Positions 55,606 through 64,000 of a stretch of 64,000 nt of DNA are shown here, piece after piece. The notes under the pieces were generated by a model that had not been told where the DNA came from, did no database searches, and saw only the letters and a list, made by a program, of their open reading frames with translations. Position 1 is the stretch's first letter, and every line of letters begins with the position of its first letter. A program made the position numbers and the translations under genes. Origin of the DNA: Atherix ibis (taxonomy: Eukaryota > Arthropoda > Insecta > Diptera > Athericidae); assembly GCA_958298945.1 (NCBI GenBank), contig OY282607.1, positions 88,543,270 to 88,607,269 of the forward strand. The letters run 5' to 3'.

Positions 55606-57430
55606 TTATTTGAAGCCTTCCAGCACTGCTACGAAACGTGACAATAACACCTCCGCCGATATTAAGCTTCCCAAGGGAACTATTTTAATAAAGGTATTAT
55701 TAATGTATAAAATTAAATTATAATTAGTACAAAAAAAATATTATTCTTATTACTGTTATGCTTCTCCTTGCATTTAGCGTAATTGTATTATGAAATTTTT
55801 TTTAGTGTTAATTAGTGATGAAATCACCACTTAATCATGCTGAAAATGGTCCTTTTATGATATTTAAAAAATTATGTTATGTTATCCAAAAAAAAAAAAA
55901 AAAATTATAATATATAAAAATTAAAAATTACTTTGTTATAGTGGCAAGGACAAACTATAAATCTGAATTACACGTTGCCCTACGTTTTAGTGTAATCTTA
56001 AATAATTTTCTCTAATTAATATGCAAAAGTTTAAAATTTCGATCCACAATATATTTGACTATCTAAACTATATTTTTTCAAAGTTAGATAAATATTAATT
56101 AAATAATTTTTATTCTATTTTGTGTTATCATTTAGATGGCAGCTCATTATGAGTTGAATGTCGAAAGAATTTTTTTAATAATTCAAATTTCAAAATGATG
56201 AGCAATTCTTAGTAATAATTAGGATTATTTGAATAAATGTGGTGATTATTTGTGTAAGTATGGACTTTTTAATTATAAGACTCAGGTAGTTGTAAAAATT
56301 AATTATTTCTTGATACTAAATACGATTACAGGAAATAATTTTATTCAAAAAATCTTTCCAACTATTATAAATACTTAACTCTGTGTAAACTCAGTATTTT
56401 TTTTATACTTTAAATTTATTAAAATTTTAGTTATTCTTTTATATTCCTTTTAATTTAAAAATATCCAATTGTACTGAAATTCATAGAAAGATTAAAGGAT
56501 AATCGAAAAAAGCTTTTTTTGTTGTTGATTATATTTCTTTTTAATTAAGTGTAGTTTGATTAAATAATAAAATCGTCAATAAATTGTAAAAAATTTCAAT
56601 CGAATTGATTTTTTTGTATTCTGAAAAGGTGTTTTTTTTTTCTTTTATAAAAATCATTTTATGCTAATTAAATGTGAAAAAATTCACAGTTGTCCAAATA
56701 AGTTCCGAAATAATGGTTCAATGATTTAAAACGTTTTAATTAAAACCTGGATTAATATTTAATTACGATAAAGATATACAATTTTAATCAGTTTGTTGAG
56801 TGTGTAACTTTTATTAAAAGAATATCGAAAAGGATTTTATTTAAAATTTACCTTTATTTTTGGATAATTTCTGTTGGATATTGGAAAGGATTAATAATGA
56901 ATATCGGCTTTGGGAAACTCATGTTGTATGGGTATTTACCTATTAAGTATTATTTCGATAATTGTGATTTTTTTGCTTTTGACATCCTTATACTCGATAA
57001 AGGGTTATCCAGTTTGAGCTTTTACAAATTAAAATTAATTTAAGTATATTTTAAATTTTATGTTCTTATTAAATTTTTATTCAATTATATTAGCATTACG
57101 TAGTATTAATAACGTTAAATAAATACTCTTTTTTTTAAGTAAATTTGTAATGACTTTTTCATATTTTCTAAGGCACTACTTTCTGGATAATGATTTTAAA
57201 ATGCTCTAAAGTTTCAAGATTGTTTGCGTGAATATGATTTTTTATAAAAGATTAAATGCCTTTAAGTCGTACGGTTTTGGAAAACAATGGACAATACCAA
57301 ATCTCGAAATGGTGCATCCTGGGAAACTTTTGCGTAAAAGAGGCAAAATTTTCCATATTGTGTGGCTTACGGAGCCCTCTTATAGAGACTACATGTTATC
57401 GAGATTTGTCAATAAGTGACTATAGTGCTC
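55606..57430. other. Very AT-rich DNA without recognised features
   Basis: Nothing supported on either strand. Small frames at 57228-57438 lack motifs. Confidence 0.5.
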
Positions 57431-57434
57431 AGAA

Positions 57435-59110
57435 TTGATGATAATAGTCTCCTTTTTATTTTCAAATTACTGGACAGCTACCCGACGAATTCTGAAATAC
57501 AAAACAGCTACACACACGGTCCGGAATACCGACGGAACCTGGGCAAAAATGGATAAACAGAAAGCCGACATCTTCGGCAAACACTTAGAAAACATCTTTA
57601 AACCTCACGAAGATATTTAAGACATTCTGCATTCCGACAAATATCAACTCAGTTGCCCATAAGTCCACCTCCTAAGTTTTTCACTCCTTCCGAAGTTAAA
57701 TACACAATAGAACACCTTTTCAATAAAAAAGCAACAGGATATGACCTAATAACTTCAGAAATCCTGAAGCAAATTTCCAAAACAACCCTCGTCCTTATAA
57801 CCTATATTTATAATAGTATCCTCCGCACATCATTTTTTCCTTCCCTGTGGAAGTTTTCCATAATTAAGATGATCCCAAAACCCAATAAGCCCAAAAACCT
57901 TTCTACCTCATAAAGACCTATAAGCCTCCTTTCCATGTTATCAAAAATCCTAGAAAAATTAATCCTAAAGCGCCTTTATCCCATTTTTGAAACCGAGGGT
58001 GTCATTCCTCAGCATCAGTTTGGATTTCGACCTGAGCATTCCACTATCCAGCAGTGTCATCGCGTAGTCGACTACATTGATTGTTCGCTAGAGCGAAAGG
58101 AATACTGCCCAGGCGTGTTTCTTGACATTCCGCATGCTTTCGACCGTGTATGACACCCTGGATTGCAGCGAATTGGAAGTTGCAGCGAGTCCTACCCTCG
58201 AGTTATTTCCACATCCCTAAATCTTATCTCTCAGACCGATATTTTCAGGTAGCTGAAAATATTGAGTAATCTGACATTTATCGAATTTCCGCCGGTGTCC
58301 CTCAAGGAAGTATCCTAAGTCCTACCCTTTATAACATTTATACCCATGACATTCCTTGCCACAACAACATCCTGATAGCAACATATGCTGACGATACAGC
58401 CATCCTGACACATCACAAAGAATCTTCCACAGCCATTAGTATCCTACAGAACCATATCCACTCCTTAGAAACTTGGTTCAAAAGGTGGAGAGTGAAGGTA
58501 AATGAGCAAAAATCTGCTTATGTAACTTTCACACTCTGCAAAAATCTGCTTATGTAACTTTCACACTAAACGGCAGTATTATTCCACAAAAAAATAGCGT
58601 ACGTTACCTTGGACTTATATTCGACAAACGGTAATCCGGGAACCTTCATACGAAAACTAAAAGACGTGACCTTAACGGACGATACAAACAATTATTACGT
58701 CTCCTAGACAGTAAATCAAAACTTACAACAACAAGTAAACTATTACTATACAATACGATTCTGAAACCAATATAAACATATGGTCTAGAACTTTGGGGTT
58801 CGACTAAGCATTCCAACTCCTTTCCAATCCAATCCCTACAATCCCGAATCCTTCGTAAAATTGTCAATGCCCCCTTTTATGTGCGAAACACTGTTATCCA
58901 CCATGACCTAAATGTTCCATTTGTTCGTGAACTATGCATCTCCAGATATTAAAAAATTCCATTCGCATGTATCCTTCCACCCTAATCCTTTAGAAAGGGA
59001 ACTTTTCACTCCCACCCTTCCAGTATACACCCATCGACGTTTAAAACGACGATGGCCCAGAGATTCTCTAAAATTATAAAATAAAATTACCCTGTTCTAG
59101 AGGTAACATC
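57435..59110 (+). mobile_element. Jockey-clade LINE, longest copy (reverse transcriptase to 3' end)
   Basis: In order: W-A-K-M-D-K-Q-K-A-D-I-F linker; RT start K-K-A-T-G-Y-D-L-I; M-I-P-K-P-N-K-P; R-P-I-S-L-L-S-M-L-S-K-I-L-E-K-L; H-Q-F-G-F-R-P-E-H-S-T; F-L-D-I-P-H-A-F-D-R-V; then S-A-G-V-P-Q-G-S and the catalytic T-Y-A-D-D-T-A near 58385. W-F-K-R-W-R-V-K-V-N-E-Q-K-S follows, then the tail with K-I-V-N-A-P-F-Y-V-R-N. Frameshifts and stops break it into at least five frames, but the catalytic aspartate pair is intact. The endonuclease and ORF1 are missing (5' truncation). Confidence 0.88.
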
Positions 59111-59186
59111 GATGGGTGTTTTCCTCCACATGTCCTCATGTCCATGTATATTCCCGTAAAAAATCTGCTTGTTATTAGCATAAGTA

Positions 59187-60477
59187 CGAGAGTCATTCAA
59201 CAAGTACTAAGCCTCACCGCCCAATGGAACTGCTGTCACAAAAAAAAATTACCATCGTGCAGTACATTTTTTAGTAGTCTACTGTCAAAGTTTCAGTTGA
59301 TTCCCTTTATTAGTTTTGTTTTGAGAGCCTTTGAAAGCGAGCGTGTCGGTTGGTTGCACAAAAATGGAAAAAGAACAATATCGTTCGGTGATTAGATTCT
59401 TGTTTTTGGAAGGGAAAACGCGCAGCGAAATCAAAGATCGCTTGGATGCTGTGTATGGTGACTCTTCTCCTTCGATGGCGACCGTCAAGAATTGGTTCAA
59501 CGAGTTTGTTCGTGGCCGCACGTCGGTCTTTGATGAGCCACGCCCAGGTGCCCCAAAAACGGGTGCTACGGAGAAAAACGTTAAAAAAGTCCACGATCTC
59601 GTGTTGGCAGACCGTCGATTGAAGGTTCACGAAATAGCTGAGACTGTGGGCATCGCAGTATGAGCGGTGCATCATATTCTACACGAAGAACTGGGCATGA
59701 GAAAGCTGTCGGCGCGATGGGTGCCGCGTTTGCTCACACCGGAAAACAAGCGCAACCGTGAGACCTTATCGGCGACGTGTTTGGCGCTGTTTCAGCGCAA
59801 TCCAGTGGAGTTCTTGCGTCGTTTCGTGACCGTCGACGAAACATGGATTCACTGGTACACACCAGAGACCAAGGAACAGTCGAAACAGTGGACTTCACCC
59901 GGCGAACGTGCTCCGAAGAAGGCGAAGACTGATCGATCGGCCGGAAAGGTGATGGCCACCGTTTTCTGGGACTCGGAAGGTGTGATCGACATCGATAACC
60001 TCGAGAAGGGTAAAACAATCATGGGGCGCTATTATGCTGACTTATTGGGCCGATTTGACGTGGAATTTAAGAAAAAGCGGCCCTGCTTTGCGAAGAAAAA
60101 AGTGCTGTTCCACCACGACAACGCGCCGGCTCACACCTCCGCCGTCGCCATGGCCAAATTGGTCAAATTGCGCTACGAATTGCTGCCCCATCCACCGTAC
60201 TCTCCTGATTTGGCTCTCTGTGACTACTTTTTGTTTCCAAACCTGAAAAAATCACTCGCCGGGAATAGATTTGGGTTGAATGAGGAGGTCATCGTCGCCA
60301 CGGAGGCCCATTTTACTTTCCTCGAGAAAATGTATGTGTTGGACGGGTTAAAAAAGTTAGAGCATCGCTGAGCCAAGTGTATCGAGCTTGAAGGAGATTA
60401 TGTGGAAAAATAAATTGCCACCTTTCCAAAATTTTCGTTTTTCTTTTGTAGGCTAAGTACTTGTTGAATGACCCTCG
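59187..60477 (+). mobile_element. Mariner, D family, full length (1291 bp)
   Basis: Inverted termini share gtcattcaacaagtact and lie between TA dinucleotides. It encodes one transposase. The coding part is conspicuously richer in GC than the AT-rich surroundings and unlike the other mariners here. It lies only about 80 bases after the Jockey LINE. Confidence 0.93.
59364..60413 (+). pseudogene. Mariner transposase (D family), 349-codon frame with two TGA stops
   Basis: Reading from the ATG at 59364 (M-E-K-E-Q-Y-R-S-V-I-R) to the TAA at 60411 there are no net frameshifts. Two in-frame TGA codons lie at 59661 and 60369. The order is helix-turn-helix with P-S-M-A-T-V-K-N-W-F, linker W-V-P-R-L-L-T, first catalytic V-T-V-D-E-T-W-I-H-W, second F-H-H-D-N-A-P-A-H and third L-A-L-C-D-Y-F-L-F. 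The last two aspartates are 34 residues apart. The late TGA stands where the family has tryptophan before A-K-C-I-E-L. The early one sits at G-I-A-V-x-A-V-H-H, where the bases suggest a pair of small compensating indels. It is inactive unless the stops are read through. Confidence 0.92.
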
Positions 60478-61780
60478 TAGTTGTAGATAACATTTAAAAT
60501 AAAAAATTAAAAAAAAAATGAATGTGGGTCTGTGAACACCTTTACTTTCAAATTAATAATTGTTATGGACAGTATTTTTCACGAAATTGCTTCTCCAGGT
60601 TTTTTAACGTAATGGAAACGTGCGGGTTGCCAAAGTCCCATATTTGTTATAGTCACATGCGGATTTGCAGAGTTCCATCAATAGCCCTTATCACTGAAAA
60701 ATATTTTGCTAGAAAATAAAAAATTTAACAAATTATTTTTAATTTTTTAAATAAACACTTTTCAGATTTCAATAATTTTAGATTTAACTTAAAATAAAAT
60801 AAAAAAGTAAATACTTAAAAATATTCATGATATCACATTCCATAATGAAGAAAATTGTGACAACATCGTTTTATGGAAAATATCAAAAAGTTTATCTAAA
60901 ACTATTCGTATAAGCAGAAGTGAAAAAGAAAATATCATTTTTAGTTATAAAGATACTATGATGTCGACTATAAATATTATAAATCATTGTAAAATGATAG
61001 TCTTAGTTTTATTTGGGAAAACTGAGATGACACACCAATAATTCTACATAAAATTATAGCCAGAGAGTGGCAAGTTTTTCGAAAGTTTACTTATGAGCAT
61101 GCCATAATCTAAACGGTTGAAAATAGGTAAAGAATAAATAAGTGTAGAAACGAAGGTGGTGACAATTTTATGTTAATTCCAGAATTCTATTTTTATCTTA
61201 TCCAATCGACTCGGGTTAAATGACGTGCATATTTTTGAAGAGAAAAAGAAAACCAAAACAAATTATGACAACGTGTTGACAGAACGTTGTCTTCGTTCCA
61301 ATCAAAATGCCACAAAAAGATTAACAAAGTGCCAAAATAAATGCTGAATCTTTTTAGGAATTTTAATTGAGGACTTTTCTAATAGCAGGTTGATTATTTG
61401 TCAAGTGACAAAAAAAAAACAAAGATGAACTAACCAAAATCGAAGAAATTGTGAAATGTTTTCCCAAAAACTTTGCCATACACAACCATAAAATCTTGGC
61501 TGCTGATTGATTGTAATTTGTTGATGGTCTATATAACGAGGCTCTTGAGACATGCTCAAGTGCTCTGTCAGTATGTGATAATAATATCTTTATCTACAAC
61601 ATTTTGAGAATAAATTTTAACCAAAATTGTACTTTTAAGTGGTAAGATTTCTCATTATAGAAAAGATAATGTTTTGTTTCTTTTTAAGGAGTATTATTGT
61701 AAAAAAAAAATATTTACTTGAAAAGTGATGAATATGCTTTTATTGAATGGTAAAAAATATTGAAATTTATTAAATAAAAC
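60478..61780. other. AT-rich DNA with one possible promoter
   Basis: No open frame of note. It includes the TATA and initiator pair at 61530-61572. Confidence 0.45.
61530..61572 (+). promoter_or_regulatory. Possible core promoter
   Basis: TATATAAC at 61530-61537 is followed by TCAGT at 61568-61572. The spacing is about ten bases too long and no open frame follows, so this is tentative. Confidence 0.25.
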
Positions 61781-61799
61781 ATAAAGTATTAGTGAAAAT

Positions 61800-62225
61800 T
61801 CTGGTTTTACGTGGTTACTTTCAAAATATGCTCCATTTGAAGCAAAATATTGATGCCAACGATGAACACACTTTTTGCACTACTTTTTATAAGGACTTGT
61901 TGGTGTCACCTTCAGGTACTCCCCTTACCATTGATTAGGGCTTCAATGCATTTAAAATACGGTATTAAATTTAGTTAACGGAGCAGACAAAAATCGCATG
62001 GAGCCATATATGGTGAATGCCGTTTTTTGCTCGATGATATTCATTGAGTCTAAAATCCAATAACTATTCTGTCATAAAACCTCTTATTTTCCGGCAAATA
62101 CACTCTTTCCCAAACTGCTCATAATGCTTCGATAATATTGTTTGCTGTTTTTTCCGACTAATTTTTATTTCTGAGCACATTTGATTGATGCTTTCGTGAG
62201 CCCACTTTTCATCACCCGTTATTTT
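61800..62225 (-). mobile_element. Mariner remnant
   Basis: The minus strand reads I-T-G-D-E-K-W-A-H-E (first catalytic block) near 62200. Worn later parts and a C-terminal S-S-L-A-S-I-F-C-F-K-W-S-I-F follow near 61840. It is heavily decayed, with no inverted ends recognised. Confidence 0.55.
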
Positions 62226-62800
62226 AGTAGAATAATAGTAATAATAATAATTCCTTCATTTAACATATTATATCTATTTTCAGACATACTACCACGGGTC
62301 GCCTACGATTTCATAATGGATTTCGTCAGCTTAGCTGACTCGACCAGGTGGTTGCACGCCTCTCAATTGCTCAACAGCATCTCAATTGCTCAACAGCAGA
62401 TCAGCTCGCTAAAATCCAACACTTATTTTTGATTTTCTACTCCGATCACCTCATTCAAGAAACACCTCATCAGATTCCCCCTTTTTGAACCTCATTTTTG
62501 AACCTCTTTTCGAACCTTATCGGTTCCCTCTATGTCACCTCGTCACTTTATACACTTTTAAACAACCACCTGGTCCTACCTCTAGACCAGCTCCATTCAT
62601 CAAAAGGTGGATCAATTTGGTAATAGTGTGTAACCAGTTCTAGTTTAGTTACCTAAACTATTGGAAGCAAGGCCTACCTAAACCTCTACTTTCACATTTT
62701 AGTTAAAGAATGGACCCTCTTTTGGTAAGAGGGTCTAAATTCGCTTTTTCGAGAATTTTTTTAGTAAGTTTGTTCCTTTGATATTTCTGAAGAACATTTA
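62226..62800. other. Unassigned stretch with a short tandem repeat
   Basis: 62300-62480 is less AT-rich and holds a 19-base tandem duplication (tctcaattgctcaacagca, twice, at about 62362-62399). A frame of 83 codons at 62181 spans it but has no known motif. A perfect 9-bp hairpin (gaccctctt/aagagggtc) lies at about 62711-62733. Confidence 0.4.
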
Positions 62801-62810
62801 GGACTTTTGG

Positions 62811-63125
62811 TTAAAGCCGCATTATTACGCGTTTTATGCTCAAAACAATAATTGAAATGATATAATTGGATTTGGGCGGCATGTCCAGATCCTGAAAAAT
62901 CTTCATTAAGATGTAATAACCATCAGATGATGTTGAGGGTTGACCGGAACAGGGCAAGTTTTCACCCGATTTCCGACAATTTTTGAAACACATTTTTGCT
63001 TGTGGTTCTGATTGACCACAAAAAATTCCAGTGAAAATACAATATTTCAAGTATTTTATTGTTCGAAATTTTTTCCATATTAAAATCGCAGAACGGACTC
63101 GACATCGACTAACAAAACCACACAT
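62811..63125 (-). mobile_element. Possible mariner N-terminal remnant
   Basis: This minus-strand frame of 104 codons contains S-G-Q-P-S-T-S-S-D, resembling the G-R-P-S-T-S linker between the two DNA-binding helices of mariner transposases (compare 6190 and 53860). It lacks a catalytic block. Low certainty. Confidence 0.35.
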
Positions 63126-63358
63126 GATGTCAACAAGCTAGTTGATGGATCACGTCCCAATTATACGTGATAATTGAGGTCTATGATTTCGGTCATAAAG
63201 AAATTGAAAAAAGGATTTCAAAAGAATATTAAGAGATCTATTGTAGAAGCTCCGCAATAGAGCAAATTTTATTAGAGGAGACATTTTTGGAATAGGTTAT
63301 ATGCTGTTAGAAGTTGAGCGATAATAAGTTGAATGCCATATGTTTTGATGATGGTTTT

Positions 63359-63384
63359 GGGAGTGGGTAGGGGGGGGGAGGGGG
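63359..63384 (+). other. G-rich tract with quadruplex potential
   Basis: GGG-AG-T-GGG-TA-G9-A-G5 gives at least four guanine runs separated by one to three bases, in otherwise AT-rich DNA. Confidence 0.6.
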
Positions 63385-63639
63385 TAGGACGTTGTCAGGG
63401 TGTCAGAAAAGGCATTTGTCAGTAGAAGCAGAACATCTTATCCGAATTCTGAGCAGCTACCATGCCGAAAATTTTGGTAAGATTGTCGAGTAAAAAAAAT
63501 TTTTGTTGGTTGTCTAGTTCGTATGTCTCTACGAATGACTAAAGGTGTTCTTAGTTCTTTCGAAAGCAGGTCTGGCAAGTTAGGCTTTTGTAGCCCAAAA
63601 TTCACACATGAGCAATTCAAAACCGCTTTTATTAATCAG

Positions 63640-63844
63640 GTTTTATCAAATATTGTTGAGATCAGAATCACACTATGTACCTTGAATAGCATCCAGGACT
63701 GAGTGGTGGTTGCCACTGAAGACGATTCTCTTTCGCTGATTGCCCACAGCTCTCCGTAATATGGAGCATCCTACCAGGACGAAGGGAGGATGTTCAAGAT
63801 AATAGATGTGTGTTTATAAATAAATTTCTTTTGCAAAAAAAAAA
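63640..63844 (+). mobile_element. Possible retroposon 3' end with polyA
   Basis: A less AT-rich stretch ends in AATAAA at 63819-63824 and a run of ten A at 63835-63844. That pattern fits the 3' end of a LINE or processed transcript. No coding match identified. Confidence 0.35.
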
Positions 63845-64000
63845 GTGGAGTTAACCTTTTTTAAGACGTTACCCAAGAGGATAGTCGGAGTAACAAAGGT
63901 TTTTATGTAATTGTTTACGGATAATAATTGATGGGCTTGTGACCAGAATATTTCTGATTTCTTATGATAAATTGCTTTTTTTCTAAAAATCTTAAGAGAT

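Noticed and set aside
59661..60371. Two TGA codons in the D transposase considered as recoding (selenocysteine or reassigned TGA)
   Set aside because: No host gene in the window uses internal TGA, and dead transposons accumulate stops; decay is the simpler explanation.
62711..62733. Perfect 9-bp hairpin considered as a terminator
   Set aside because: Intrinsic terminators of this type are bacterial; the context is eukaryotic with no adjoining gene.

Overview
The window is AT-rich, non-coding-dominated nuclear DNA of an arthropod, most probably an insect. Evidence: at least eight distinct Tc1/mariner lineages, Jockey-clade and R1/I-clade LINEs, a Copia retrotransposon, TATA plus TCAGT-type initiators, and a 48-base 5'UTR intron. 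I cannot name the order. The secapin-like peptides would fit Hymenoptera, but that alone is weak. No bacterial operons, rRNA, tRNA or CRISPR arrays were seen. The only host genes I can support well are two small secreted-peptide genes on the + strand at 7355-7510 and 8138-8338. Each encodes a signal peptide and a short mature peptide with two cysteines near a basic C-terminus. A dead partial copy of the second gene lies just downstream.

Layout. 1-700 is the end of a Mos1-like (mauritiana-type) mariner. 681-5797 is a head-to-tail duplication of about 2.76 kb whose junction joins two mariner copies. 5312-6576 is a full-length decayed mariner of another family. 7.1-8.5 kb holds the peptide cluster. 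8.6-9.3 kb is a Jockey LINE scrap. 10.2-20.6 kb carries three more mariners, an R1/I LINE scrap, older transposase debris and one tidy TATA-initiator-polyA unit of unknown product. 23.2-26.9 kb is a satellite array with a 141-bp dimeric repeat and 1130- and 1410-bp higher-order periods. 27.1 kb has a near-perfect 43-bp-stem hairpin. 28.5-30.6 kb is a Copia element lacking its 5' LTR, integrase and half of reverse transcriptase. 31.2-35.4 kb has a Tc3-like element, a Jockey scrap and the longest Mos1-like copy. 39.1-42.0 kb has an R1/I LINE and a Tc1 split by a mariner. 43.5-44.7 kb is a Himar-like (irritans-type) mariner with a nearly open transposase. 45.9-47.9 kb is a chimeric mariner and a Jockey LINE. 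53.4-55.6 kb is a mariner split by an R1/I LINE with a clear target duplication. 57.4-59.1 kb is a Jockey LINE. 59.2-60.5 kb is a GC-richer mariner with a 349-codon frame broken only by two TGA codons. The remainder is AT-rich sequence without recognisable genes.

How it fits together. This is a transposon graveyard around a small peptide gene cluster. Nothing here forms a multi-gene pathway, and every transposase or polymerase I read has at least one lesion. The items most worth following are the peptide pair with its shared promoter layout and dead duplicate, the hierarchical satellite, the hairpin, and several nested insertions that give relative ages. I found no clear new multi-component system.
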